A stretch of DNA of 64,000 nucleotides from Dyadobacter sp. CY356 (GCF_021440195.1 NZ_JAJTSZ010000001.1:1054001-1118000); one strand, 5' to 3'; counted from the first letter of the stretch, positions 53,588 through 62,756 are shown. Translations and numbers: made by a program. The notes: a model not told the origin generated them from the sequence alone.

Positions 53588-54576
53588 AAGAAAAAAACTT
53601 TATATTTCCACGCGCCGCGCAGTGTCCAATATACAGAGAGATACGGTATGGCCAAAGAAGTTACAACCATTTCTAAACGGTGCTTTAATGACTTGTCAGT
53701 ACCATCCAGCCGTCGGATTACAAAAGATCCCACTGCTGAGAGCCAACTGAAAAATGCGATTACAAAAGCTATCTTGTCCCCCAGGAACAGTGAGAAGACT
53801 GAGACAAATGTTAAAAGAATAATCAGGTAGTAACGCCATACGGGCGTGTCTGCAATTCTTTTTCTGTAAAGGTCCGGATGCTTTTTAAAAAGCAGGGCAT
53901 TGAACATACTTTTCCGCTGCTCATAAATACTGACACCCCAGGAGGCTTTTCTGACCGGGTGAAATACTAAAGCGTCAGAAACATGATTGATAGCAATCCC
54001 GGCTCGCAGTAATTTGAAATGAAGATCAGAATCCTCCCGCCATGCGGCAGCAAATGCTTCATCAAAACCTCCGACAAGACAAAGCGCTGAACGGGTGCAT
54101 GCACAATTTGCTGTTATAAATTCAGCGGTTGATAAGTGGGAAATATTCTTTTCATAATCTGTGGGAAGCTGTTTGACCGGAACATTTACCTTTCCGGTAA
54201 ATGACACAGGTTTTCCCTGCGTATGACGACCATAAGCCTGTTGGTATGCTGCAAGCCAGTTTGATGCAGGAATACAATCATCATCAGTGAAAACGATAAG
54301 TTCTCCTTTACTTCTAAGCCAGCCTGCATTACGCGCCGCAGCAGGACCGCTCTTCGCTGGTAAACTGTAATAATGCAAACGCAGCGTTGTGCTGAAATCT
54401 GGTATCATTTCACTGATCATCTTTTCGGTTGCCGGATCCGGCCCGTCAGAAACCACAATCACCTCAAAATTCTGGTGTGGGTAAGTTTGGGAGTGCATAG
54501 CATCAAGCACACGCATCAACAGCGTCACACGCCGGAAGGTTGGAATAACAACGCTGATGTGTACAGGATTATTCAT
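53584..54576 (-). CDS. Glycosyltransferase family 2 with C-terminal membrane segments
   Basis: 330 residues. GT-A fold: VSVVIPTFRRVTLL at the start (SVVIPT), FEVIVVSDGPDP, the metal-binding DDD-like FTDDDCIP near residue 95 and GGFDEAFAAAWREDSDLHFKL (ED motif) downstream. Two membrane segments near the C-terminus (IILLTFVSVFSLFLG, IAFVIAFFSWLSAVG) anchor it to the inner membrane. It overlaps both neighbours by 4 bases (53584-53587 with GT9, 54573-54576 with the carbamoyltransferase), showing strict coupling. Confidence 0.9.
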   Translation of the reverse strand: MNNPVHISVVIPTFRRVTLLMRVLDAMHSQTYPHQNFEVIVVSDGPDPATEKMISEMIPDFSTTLRLHYYSLPAKSGPAAARNAGWLRSKGELIVFTDDDCIPASNWLAAYQQAYGRHTQGKPVSFTGKVNVPVKQLPTDYEKNISHLSTAEFITANCACTRSALCLVGGFDEAFAAAWREDSDLHFKLLRAGIAINHVSDALVFHPVRKASWGVSIYEQRKSMFNALLFKKHPDLYRKRIADTPVWRYYLIILLTFVSVFSLFLGDKIAFVIAFFSWLSAVGSFVIRRLDGTDKSLKHRLEMVVTSLAIPYLSVYWTLRGAWKYKVFFL

Positions 54577-56288
54577 TTTTGAAGAATGAACGAGTTGATA
54601 ATCAATGCGTCAAAAGGCGAAGTCCAGAAACATTCAATTGCATCACGCGGTGAGCAGACAATGGGTTCTCCACGGGTGTTAAAGGATGTGTTAACCAGTA
54701 CCGGCACTCCTGTCAACGCTTTAAATTCGCTGATCAAATCGTAATACAAAGGGTGCTGATCCTTATTGATTGTCTGTACACGGGCAGTTCCGTCTGTGTG
54801 CCGCACGGCCGGGATCAGATCTGCTTTTTCATCTTTAACCGGAAATACGAAAAGCATAAATGGTGAAACGCAGGCGCGCTCAAACCACTCAGAAGCATCC
54901 TGTTCCAATATCACAGGGGCAACGGGACGAAAATCTTCGCGGTCTTTGATATCATTGAGTCTGGCCTGCATTTGCGGATTGATCGGGGAAGCAAGGATTG
55001 ATCTTGCACCCAGCGAGCGTGGGCCAAATTCCATTCTACCCTGATACCAGGCAATTATTTTATCCTGCGCAAGTATCTCAGCCGTTTCTTTTGCAACATC
55101 CGAAAGCCGTTTGTAAGGCATCTTGGCCCAGATCATAAATTTTTCTATTTCTTCGTCTGAATATTCCGGCCCCCAGTAAACGTGTTCCATCGGCGCAGTA
55201 TACCGGATGTTTTCATTGGATGCATTTAATTGCACGTCAATCCATTGTGCAGCCCCGAGCGCAGTTCCGGCATCACCGGCTGCTGGTTGTATCCAGACAT
55301 TTTTGAAAGGGCCTCTGTCCCTTATGACAGCGTTCAGCACGCAATTCAGCGCTATTCCACCGGCCAGGCAAAGGTTTTCAGCATGCGTTTGTCTATGTAG
55401 CCAGTCGACTAATTTCAATACCGTTTCTTCCAACGCTTTTTGAAGCGATTGTGCAATGTTAAAATGAAGTTCCCCAAATGGATCATCTCGTTTCCGCCCC
55501 GGACCCCAGAATTCTACTGGGTCAAAATCATCGATCGTGTATTGTCCGTTGTTACCTACGTGGATTATAGAGCGGAAATCTTCCAGAAACACAGGCTTGC
55601 CATACGATGCCAGAGCCATCACTTTATATTCGTCTGAGGAATGTAAAAACCCGAGATAGGTTGTGATTTTTTCATACAATATGCCCAGTGAATGTGGCAT
55701 ATCAACCGAGGCGATTTGCCTGAGCGAATTGAAGTCTCCGGTAAAATAACCCGTGGTAGCCATCTCGCCGCGGCCGTCGAGCGTTAAAACAGCAGCTTCT
55801 GTAAAAGGCGAAGAGAAAAAAGCGCTGGCAGCATGCGCGATGTGGTGATTAACAAAATCCCACTTCCGGCTCAGGTCACCAGCATCTGAAAAACGTTTTT
55901 GCAGATGATGCGGATAACCGTCCCGCAACTGGTCGGGTGCTTTTCTTATATAATCCAGAAAAAGAATATCCCAGTTGTTTCGGTTGCCGGCAACAAGGGT
56001 TATTTCGTTATCTTCAAACAGTGTTTCTTCAAATATGGCAGAATCATTCACCCCATCAGGGTCAAATGAATAAGCAATCCTGTCTACATCTTTCAATGTA
56101 ATACCCGCAGTTTTCAAACAGAAATCAATGGCATGGAAAGGCAGTTCCCAGGTCGAGAACGGGACCGGGCGTTTTCCATGTTTGATATGGGTGAATCTTT
56201 CCTCTTCGGCGGCGGCAATAATCTTTCCGTCTTTGACCAGTGCAGCAGCAGTATCGTGAAACGCTGCATTAATTCCCAGGATGTACAT
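54573..56288 (-). CDS. Carbamoyltransferase (NodU/CmcH family)
   Basis: 571 residues. NodU/CmcH enzymes transfer a carbamoyl group from carbamoyl phosphate, via carbamoyl-AMP, to a hydroxyl of a sugar or antibiotic. The Kae1-like N-terminal part has MYILGINAAFHDTAAAL and the metal-site HxxxH (H148-H152, NHHIAHAASAFF). The middle has LAGGIALNCVLN; the C-terminal domain shows FGPRSLGARSIL, DREDFRPVAPVI and LVNTSFNTRGEPI. All expected motifs are present and the length is normal. It is the first gene of the minus-strand operon with GT2 and GT9, so the acceptor is probably a glycan made by that operon and the divergent one. Confidence 0.93.
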   Translation of the reverse strand: MYILGINAAFHDTAAALVKDGKIIAAAEEERFTHIKHGKRPVPFSTWELPFHAIDFCLKTAGITLKDVDRIAYSFDPDGVNDSAIFEETLFEDNEITLVAGNRNNWDILFLDYIRKAPDQLRDGYPHHLQKRFSDAGDLSRKWDFVNHHIAHAASAFFSSPFTEAAVLTLDGRGEMATTGYFTGDFNSLRQIASVDMPHSLGILYEKITTYLGFLHSSDEYKVMALASYGKPVFLEDFRSIIHVGNNGQYTIDDFDPVEFWGPGRKRDDPFGELHFNIAQSLQKALEETVLKLVDWLHRQTHAENLCLAGGIALNCVLNAVIRDRGPFKNVWIQPAAGDAGTALGAAQWIDVQLNASNENIRYTAPMEHVYWGPEYSDEEIEKFMIWAKMPYKRLSDVAKETAEILAQDKIIAWYQGRMEFGPRSLGARSILASPINPQMQARLNDIKDREDFRPVAPVILEQDASEWFERACVSPFMLFVFPVKDEKADLIPAVRHTDGTARVQTINKDQHPLYYDLISEFKALTGVPVLVNTSFNTRGEPIVCSPRDAIECFWTSPFDALIINSFILQK

Positions 56289-56654
56289 AGGCGATATATT
56301 TTTGAATTGCAGGCGTCCACTGCATAAGTATCATGCCAGACGCCTATGGCCAAAATGGGGAATTATCCGGGATGATGATAAAAACAATTCGTGCTTTATC
56401 TACTAGAGGGACATAAATTTTCAGGGTTGATTTTATTGTCGGATCTGAGCGCTGTATTGCCTGTGCCTGGGAACTGTGGATATTACTCCCGACACCCGGT
56501 TTCTGTAAAAAAAATCCTCTAAACGTTGAACCGCAAGCGTTTCACAAATATTTACCTGTCAATTCGTAAAGTTCTCGTAATCAGGGAAGCGTCTCTGCGG
56601 CATTGGCATATTTTTTTACAAGGGCGCGTCGGTTCAGCGAAAATTTGGAAAATT
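56289..56654. promoter_or_regulatory. Divergent control region of the two glycan operons
   Basis: A 366-bp gap between the carbamoyltransferase (minus) and the first glycosyltransferase of the plus-strand operon. All seven genes of the two operons read away from it, so it must hold both promoters. I could not identify a clear -7/-33 pair; one near match (TAAATTTT) is at about 56414 on the plus strand. An open frame extends upstream of the GT start to 56526. Confidence 0.5.
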
Positions 56655-57662
56655 ATGAATGAGATTTCTGGTGAAAAATCAAGACTTAAAATACTTACCT
56701 GGCACGTGCATGGGAGTTATCTGTACTATCTTTCACAGGGTGATTATGATATTTACATTCCGGTAAAAAAAGAAAAAACAGAAGGTTATTTCGGCCGGGG
56801 AGAGACGTTTCCATTCGGTCCGAATGTGATTGAGATTCCGGCGTCGGAAGTCAGGAATTTAGATTTTGACTGCATCCTTTTCCAATCGGAACGTAACTAT
56901 CTGATCGATCAGCATGAGCTGCTTGCAGAATGGCAAATGCAGTTTCCCCGGATTTATGTCGAGCACAATACACCCGAAAGGCATCCGACCAATACTGTCC
57001 ATGTGATGAGAGATCCGTCAGTTACCATGGTGCATGTTACGCATTTTAACAAACTGATGTGGGATAACGGCCCGGCCCGGAACGTTCATGTGATCGAACA
57101 CGGAGTTTGTATTCCGCCGGTAAGCTATAAAGGTGATATTCCCCGGGGTATTGTTGTGATTAATCACATTGAGCAGCGTGGAAGGATCACCGGCTGGGAC
57201 ATTTTTGATGAAGTAAGAAAACACGTTCCGCTGGATTTAGTCGGGATGGGCACACTGGAATCCGGTGGGCTGGGCGAGGTTCTTAACCCGCAGCTGCCAG
57301 AGTTCATCAGTCATTACCGCTTTTTCTTCAATCCTATAAGATATACAAGTTTCGGACTTGCAGTTTGCGAAGCGATGCTGACGGGCATGCCTGTGGTTGC
57401 ACTGGCAACAACAGAATATGTAACGGTGATCAAGGACGGTGAATCGGGATTTATTGATACCAATATTTCCAGGCTTATCGGCAATATGAAGCTATTGATT
57501 GACAACCCGGCTCTTGCCCGCACGATGGGCGACAATGCCAAAGAGATTGCGCTTCACAAATTCGATATCGGAAGGTTCTGCACCGAATGGAAAGACATTA
57601 TTCAACAAACGATTCAAGCCAACTCCCACAACCATGAAAAACAAAATAGCATTCATCAGTGA
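56655..57662 (+). CDS. Glycosyltransferase (GT-B type)
   Basis: Starting at 56655, 335 residues; the upstream extension to 56526 lacks features. A GT-B transferase in which the N-terminal half has KILTWHVHGSYLYYLSQ and FPRIYVEHNTPERHPTN, and the C-terminal half has FFFNPIRYTSFGLAVCEAML and GMPVVALATTEYVTVI with the terminal DGESGFIDTNI element, as in GT4-like enzymes. It is the first gene of the plus-strand operon. Its last 29 bases overlap the next glycosyltransferase gene. Confidence 0.85.
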   Translation: MNEISGEKSRLKILTWHVHGSYLYYLSQGDYDIYIPVKKEKTEGYFGRGETFPFGPNVIEIPASEVRNLDFDCILFQSERNYLIDQHELLAEWQMQFPRIYVEHNTPERHPTNTVHVMRDPSVTMVHVTHFNKLMWDNGPARNVHVIEHGVCIPPVSYKGDIPRGIVVINHIEQRGRITGWDIFDEVRKHVPLDLVGMGTLESGGLGEVLNPQLPEFISHYRFFFNPIRYTSFGLAVCEAMLTGMPVVALATTEYVTVIKDGESGFIDTNISRLIGNMKLLIDNPALARTMGDNAKEIALHKFDIGRFCTEWKDIIQQTIQANSHNHEKQNSIHQ

Positions 57663-58959
57663 GCACGCATCGCCCTTAGCAGTATTGGGCGGAATTGATG
57701 CGGGCGGACAAAATGTATATGTTGCTGAAATCTGCAAAGTGCTGTTAAGAAAAGGTTATCAGATTGATATTTTCACCCGGTTAGATCGTCCCAACCAGCC
57801 ATCGGTTGTAAACTGGATGCCGGGTATCCGGGTCATTTATGTCAAAGCGGGCCCGGCGGCGCAGGTTCCAAAAGAGCTCTTACTTGGCTATATGGACGAG
57901 TTTACCGGATGCATGCTGGATTTTATCACCGAGTCAGGTATTCAGTACGATCTGATTCATGCCAATTTTTTCATGTCAGGACTGGTAGCCTCCCGTATCA
58001 AGGAGCAACTTGGCATACCATATGTGATAACCTTTCATGCACTGGGCAAAATAAGGATGATCCATCAAAAAGAAAAGGACGCGTTTCCGGTTGCCCGGCT
58101 TGAAATCGAGCAGATGATCGTTGATGATGCGGATTATATTATTGCAGAATGCCCGCAGGATCAGCAGGATCTTGTGGATCATTATCAAGCTGATTTATCC
58201 AAAATAAAAATAATACCCTGCGGTTTCAGCGCGGACGAATTTTATCCGCAAACCAAGTCGAAGGCACGCAGCAAACTTGGATTGCCGCAAAGTGATCTGG
58301 TATTATTACAGCTGGGAAGGATAGTGCCCAGAAAAGGAATTGACAATGTGATCCGGTGTTTGAAATACCTGAAAGATATTCCTAATGTCAGGCTGCTGGT
58401 GGTAGGAGGATCCTGTGAAACTCCTGATTTTGAAAATGACAGTGAATTTAAAAGATTGCTTGCGATCGCTAAAAATGAAGGTGTTGATGATAGGGTCGAA
58501 TTTGCTGGCCGAAGGGACCGCGATCAGCTCAAATTTTATTACCAGGCCGCAGACTTTTTTATCACAACGCCCTGGTATGAACCTTTCGGTATCACCCCGC
58601 TGGAAGCGATGGCCTGCGGTACACCTGTGATCGGGGCCAATGTAGGTGGAATTAAATACACCGTAGCGCATAAGCAAACAGGTTTTCTGGTTCCACCTGA
58701 TGATCCGCGGGCTCTGGCGGATGCAGTCCGGGAAGGGATTTCTTGTCCGGATCAATATCGTTTATTATGCAAAAATGCACTTAAGCGCGTCAATGAATAC
58801 TTTACCTGGGAATCTGTGGCAGATGATATGAGCAGGTTATATGCACAGGTCGCACAAAGACCGCACACCATGCCGCGTTATCTGCTCAAATTGAAACGTT
58901 CCAACCGCAAGTTGACAAGCCGTCAAAGCATTAATGCAGCAGCCTATGTCTTACGCTGA
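57634..58959 (+). CDS. Glycosyltransferase family 4 (sucrose synthase/MshA-like)
   Basis: 441 residues from the ATG at 57634. N-terminal HASPLAVLGGIDAGGQNVYV matches GT4 enzymes of the SPS/MshA type, which bind the acceptor with this loop. The C-terminal nucleotide-sugar site has LLQLGRIVPRKGIDN, FEVxxR-type FAGRRDRDQLK, and the family signature EPFGITPLEAMACGTPVIG. Probably cytoplasmic. It overlaps the previous gene by 29 bp and the next by 26 bp. Confidence 0.92.
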   Translation: MKNKIAFISEHASPLAVLGGIDAGGQNVYVAEICKVLLRKGYQIDIFTRLDRPNQPSVVNWMPGIRVIYVKAGPAAQVPKELLLGYMDEFTGCMLDFITESGIQYDLIHANFFMSGLVASRIKEQLGIPYVITFHALGKIRMIHQKEKDAFPVARLEIEQMIVDDADYIIAECPQDQQDLVDHYQADLSKIKIIPCGFSADEFYPQTKSKARSKLGLPQSDLVLLQLGRIVPRKGIDNVIRCLKYLKDIPNVRLLVVGGSCETPDFENDSEFKRLLAIAKNEGVDDRVEFAGRRDRDQLKFYYQAADFFITTPWYEPFGITPLEAMACGTPVIGANVGGIKYTVAHKQTGFLVPPDDPRALADAVREGISCPDQYRLLCKNALKRVNEYFTWESVADDMSRLYAQVAQRPHTMPRYLLKLKRSNRKLTSRQSINAAAYVLR

Positions 58960-59530
58960 TACTGCTTTTCAAAAGGCTGTGTTTCTTGATAAAGATGGCA
59001 CCCTGATAAAGGATGTCCCATATAATATTGATCCGGCGTTAGTAGTTTTTGAGCAGGGCGTTTTTGATGGACTTCGCAGCTTACAGGACTGTGGTTATAA
59101 ACTGATTATAATTTCCAACCAACCTGGAATTTCACTGGGCTATTTTTCGGAATGTGAGCTCAGTAATCTCATCCATTATTTTGAAGAAAAGTTTGTAGAG
59201 AATAATGTCTTGTTGTCCGGTTTTTATTACTGCCCGCATCTGCCAGAAAAAAGCCACAGCGCGTGCAGGTGCCGTAAGCCCAGGCCGGGAATGATTATGC
59301 AGGCCGCTCAGGATTTAGCAATCGACCTAAAAAGCTCCTGGATGATTGGCGATATTTTAAACGATGTTGAAGCTGGTAACAGGGCTGGTTGCCAGACCAT
59401 ATTAATTGATAATGGTAACGAGACCGAATGGGTATCCGGACTTTACCGGGAGCCGGATTATATTACCCGAAATTTCCCTGATGCGGCATATATCACATCC
59501 AGAACAGTGATCAAAGATGGAAAACAGTAA
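58934..59530 (+). CDS. HAD-IIIA phosphatase, GmhB-like (heptose bisphosphate phosphatase)
   Basis: 198 residues. HAD motif I is FLDKDGTLIKD (nucleophile D), motif II IISNQPG, motif III around RKPRPGM, and motif IV IGDILNDVEAG. A zinc-binding loop of the GmhB type (CPHLPEKSHSACRCRK, three Cys and one His) is present. GmhB removes the 7-phosphate from D-glycero-manno-heptose 1,7-bisphosphate. HldE/HldA and GmhA are not in this window, so heptose supply would rely on genes elsewhere, or the enzyme may act on another sugar bisphosphate. It overlaps both neighbours. Confidence 0.88.
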   Translation: MQQPMSYADTAFQKAVFLDKDGTLIKDVPYNIDPALVVFEQGVFDGLRSLQDCGYKLIIISNQPGISLGYFSECELSNLIHYFEEKFVENNVLLSGFYYCPHLPEKSHSACRCRKPRPGMIMQAAQDLAIDLKSSWMIGDILNDVEAGNRAGCQTILIDNGNETEWVSGLYREPDYITRNFPDAAYITSRTVIKDGKQ

Positions 59531-60590
59531 TGCATATAAAAAGGTGCTTTGTGTGAGAGCGGATAACATGGGCGATGTGATCATGTCATCTCCTGCAATC
59601 AGGGCACTGAAAGATAGTTTCGGTTGTCATATTACTTTACTGACCTCCTGTGCAGGGGCCATCATTACGCCCTATCTGGAATGTATCGATGATGTAATGG
59701 TGGCAGACCTTCCCTGGATAAACGCGGCCGGATCAGATGATGGTAATTTAAATAATCTAATCGAACAGATTAAAAACAAAGATTTTGATGCGGCTTTGAT
59801 TTTTACTGTTTACAGCCAAAGCGCGCTGCCGGCCGCCCTGATGTTATACCTTGCCGGAGTGCCGGTCAGAATTGCCTACGCGCGTGAAAATCCATACAAT
59901 CTTCTCACACACTGGCTGCCTGACACTGAGCCCTATGAGCATATTTTACACCAGGTTCAAAGGGATCTTAATCTGGCCGGCCATCTGGGCGCTGTCACTG
60001 AAAATGATCATTTACTATTGGAAATGCGACCTTCTGAAAAGCATTTGTTTTTTCAAAAGTTATTTGATTTACTGCCTGACGCTCCTGATGCACCGTACTT
60101 TGTTTTGCATCCGGGTGTTTCGGAAACAAAAAGGCAATATCCGGTCGAACACTGGATAGCCGTTGGTAAATGTATTGGTGCGGAATTTAATATGCCGGTG
60201 CTGGTGACAGGTTCGAAATCTGAACTTGCTTTGGCTGAAATGATTACGGAGGGGATTGGATCTGACGCAACATGTGTTGCAGGTACCTTTTCGATTGGAG
60301 AATTTATTTATCTTATTGACAGGGCTTACGGACTTATTTCAGTAAATACCGGTACTGTGCACATTGCAGCAGCCAGGCAAACGCCTACTGTTGTGCTGTA
60401 TGCTCAAACAAATCCCCAGCATTTTCCCTGGAAAAACAAGCATGAGATAATTCCTTTTTCAGTGCCGGGGCATTTGCAGAGCCGTAATGTTGTTATTAGC
60501 CATGTTACTTCAAAATGTTATGCTGAGCAAATTCCCTTTCCCCAGCCCAGCTCCATTATGCATGCGCTGAAAAAACTTTTGGTTGAGTAG
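59517..60590 (+). CDS. Glycosyltransferase family 9 (heptosyltransferase-like)
   Basis: 357 residues. KVLCVRADNMGDVIMSSPAIRAL is the GT9 N-terminal signature; YGLISVNTGTVHIAAARQTP is the sugar-nucleotide motif; and YFVLHPGVSETKRQYPVEHW is the strand between domains. This is the last gene of the plus-strand operon, overlapping the phosphatase gene by 14 bp. Two GT9 enzymes on opposite strands of one locus, with a GmhB-like phosphatase, suggest a heptose- or related-sugar-containing glycan. Confidence 0.9.
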   Translation: MENSNAYKKVLCVRADNMGDVIMSSPAIRALKDSFGCHITLLTSCAGAIITPYLECIDDVMVADLPWINAAGSDDGNLNNLIEQIKNKDFDAALIFTVYSQSALPAALMLYLAGVPVRIAYARENPYNLLTHWLPDTEPYEHILHQVQRDLNLAGHLGAVTENDHLLLEMRPSEKHLFFQKLFDLLPDAPDAPYFVLHPGVSETKRQYPVEHWIAVGKCIGAEFNMPVLVTGSKSELALAEMITEGIGSDATCVAGTFSIGEFIYLIDRAYGLISVNTGTVHIAAARQTPTVVLYAQTNPQHFPWKNKHEIIPFSVPGHLQSRNVVISHVTSKCYAEQIPFPQPSSIMHALKKLLVE

Positions 60591-60640
60591 TGTCAGCATC
60601 CAGCACTTTTAAAGTTTCAGTCAGTGATTATGACCGGGAT

Positions 60641-61027
60641 TTATACCACTTTTTGTTCTTCCAGATTTTCCGGTAGCGCTGCTTTCGAGTGCGGTGAAGT
60701 GGCCAATGCTGCCACAGTCTCAAATAGTCCAAAGGCAACAAAGGGTAAATAAACCTGATCTGAAAAACCAAAGAACCATGGAGAGCAGGCAACCGTAATT
60801 CCGGTAACAACGTCAATGACCAGGTGTATGCGCATGGGCACTGCGGCCATAATTCCACCTTCATAATTGGTAAAAAGAGACATGGTCAAAATCATGAATC
60901 CAACAGCAATGACAGTCCATGTCGCAGTAGCAACGTCATTAAATCCGGCAATCCATGGCAATGCCAGCAACGACAGGGCTGATATATAATCAATAACGGC
61001 GTGAATTTTTGTGCTAAGAAATCTCAT
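60641..61027 (-). CDS. SPW-repeat-type membrane protein
   Basis: Starting at 61027, 128 residues. Four hydrophobic segments are organised as two similar halves: RFLSTKIHAVIDYISALSLL with LPWIAGF, and MRIHLVIDVVTGITVACSPW with FFGF. This is the repeated HxxxD...SPWxxGF arrangement of SPW proteins, an inner-membrane family of unknown function found in soil bacteria. It converges with the glycan operon (50 bp from the GT9 stop) and its downstream neighbour is the LLM oxidoreductase, read in the same direction. Confidence 0.8.
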   Translation of the reverse strand: MRFLSTKIHAVIDYISALSLLALPWIAGFNDVATATWTVIAVGFMILTMSLFTNYEGGIMAAVPMRIHLVIDVVTGITVACSPWFFGFSDQVYLPFVAFGLFETVAALATSPHSKAALPENLEEQKVV

Positions 61028-61104
61028 AAAAATAAAGTTTAAGTTCAGATAAAACAAAATTGATCCGGCCGGTTAGTAAAAGTCGTGCCAATAAAAATGC
61101 CAGT

Positions 61105-62103
61105 TTACCAGGAGTTTTGCGCTGCCATATTTCCGGCATTTATCAAATAAGGAATAACCTTTTGGCCAAAAACATCTATAAATTGTGATTGCCGGGTATT
61201 AACATTATGAAGATACAGATTCGAAACACCGGCGTTGATATCAGCCATCAGCCACTCCAGATGCTGGTCGGTACTGTCTGAAATGCGGACCGAGGTAAGC
61301 ATGTCTGCCGGTTTTACCATTTGGCCTGCTGCATCAAATCCTTGTGCAGAACGGATGTCTGAAAGCAGCGCAGAAGAAAATACGTTGTTTCTCCATTGGT
61401 CATGAGCTCCGGAAAGCGCACTTGCAAAAGTGGTGTCATATGACAACTGTATTTTCAAATACACCGGTTTGCCCTCTCCGCCACCCAGCCGGAAAGCATC
61501 AATTATTTTGCGGAGTTCTGCCGGCTGGCGCGAAGTAGTGATCATGCCATCTGCCCAGCTTCCCACCCATTTGGCAGTTTCTTCGGTAAGTGCCGCACCG
61601 ATTATGGATGGAATATATTCCGGGCGCGTGTAAAGCCTGGCCTCACTGACCTGCACATGCCCGTTATGGGAGACAGTCTCGCCCCTCCACAGAGCCCGCA
61701 TAATATCCACGGATTCTTTCAGTCTTTCATTGCGAACTTGTTTTAAAGGCCATTTTTGACCATCGATATGTTCGTTTAAAAACTGGCCGCTTCCGGTAGC
61801 GATCCAAAATCTGCCGGGGTTCATTTCGCAGAGTGTCGCAACAGCCTGGGCAATAATGGCAGGATGGTAACGCTGGCCAGGTGCATTGACAATACCATAA
61901 CCCATTTTCGTAGCATGCATGGCAGCCCCCAACCAGCTCCATGCAAATCCGCTTTCTCCCTGCGATTCACTCCACGGAAAAAAGTGATCCGAACTGAGCA
62001 CCTGGGTAAATCCTGCCTGTTCAGCTTGCTGTACCAATTCCAAAAGCGCACTTGGTTTAAACTGCTCATGAGATGCATGATAACCAATTTGTATCTTCTC
62101 CAT
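61105..62103 (-). CDS. LLM-class flavin oxidoreductase, F420-type lineage (TIGR03885-like)
   Basis: 332 residues. Luciferase-like TIM-barrel protein: IQIGYHASHEQFKPSALLEL, the substrate region SSDHFFPW, the GYGIVNAPGQRYHPAIIAQA segment and GRFWIATGSGQFLNEH are all typical of the F420-dependent branch of the family. Since Bacteroidota are not known to make F420, members such as this are believed to use FMN instead (TIGR03885, as I recall, is described as a probable non-F420 flavin oxidoreductase). The substrate is unknown. It ends the 44-62 kb group. Confidence 0.85.
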   Translation of the reverse strand: MEKIQIGYHASHEQFKPSALLELVQQAEQAGFTQVLSSDHFFPWSESQGESGFAWSWLGAAMHATKMGYGIVNAPGQRYHPAIIAQAVATLCEMNPGRFWIATGSGQFLNEHIDGQKWPLKQVRNERLKESVDIMRALWRGETVSHNGHVQVSEARLYTRPEYIPSIIGAALTEETAKWVGSWADGMITTSRQPAELRKIIDAFRLGGGEGKPVYLKIQLSYDTTFASALSGAHDQWRNNVFSSALLSDIRSAQGFDAAGQMVKPADMLTSVRISDSTDQHLEWLMADINAGVSNLYLHNVNTRQSQFIDVFGQKVIPYLINAGNMAAQNSW

Positions 62104-62756
62104 TTGTTTGAACTTTGAACATTGAATTATATCGGCGACTGCAGACTGTTGTTAAAATCGCCGGGACCTTATAAATCTTATGCCAAAGTAAGCGTGGGCC
62201 TGGCAGGATCATCAAACTTTCGACGATTATAAGAAAGTGGCTCTAAAATGAGGAAATGTTGCCTTTGGAAGAAATTGCACAGCAATATGAAAGGATTGAG
62301 CAAGCCCGCCCGAATCATTTCAATTGATCATTGCGCGGTTGTATGAGCACTTTGTGTGCCAGCCTTATCCTTCTAAACACGGAAAGAATATATATTGAAA
62401 ATAAGTAACTGTTGGAACGGTTTTTTATAAGCGGCCCGGAAAAAAAAGGTGCGTTATGGACGATAGGGTAGAGCTCGTCAAACTGACAGCGGCAATTTGG
62501 CGGATACATCACAGGCAAGAGTCAATGTACAAAACATTCATGTGCATGGATATCTCATGCCATACAAGAAAACTCTGCAGCAACGGACACATCAGTGCAT
62601 TGTTATTCAAGAAAGACATCAAAGTAATCTACGAATCTGTGAAGTGCACTTTTTCTGTGAAGTGCACTTTCTGATGGTGATCTTGGCAATATAACCAGGA
62701 GCAATGACCGGTCTGATTTAAGTAAGTCCGATGAAGTAGAAATCATCAGCTTGTTA
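62104..62756. other. Intergenic region with short tandem repeat, 653 bp
   Basis: No complete gene is seen. Short open frames on both strands between 62456 and 62694 have no recognisable features and may be gene remnants. A tandem repeat is described separately. Confidence 0.45.
62638..62672. repeat. Two-copy tandem repeat containing a palindrome
   Basis: The unit tctgtgaagtgcactt occurs twice in tandem, separated by two bases. Each copy contains the 10-base palindrome aagtgcactt, so each could be a protein-binding half-site pair. It lies 85 bp before the small gene at 62757. Confidence 0.6.

Noticed and set aside
62456-62694. Overlapping 60-72 residue frames in several phases before the small gene
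   Set aside because: No conserved motif, atypical composition, and mutual overlap; at most remnants of a decayed gene.
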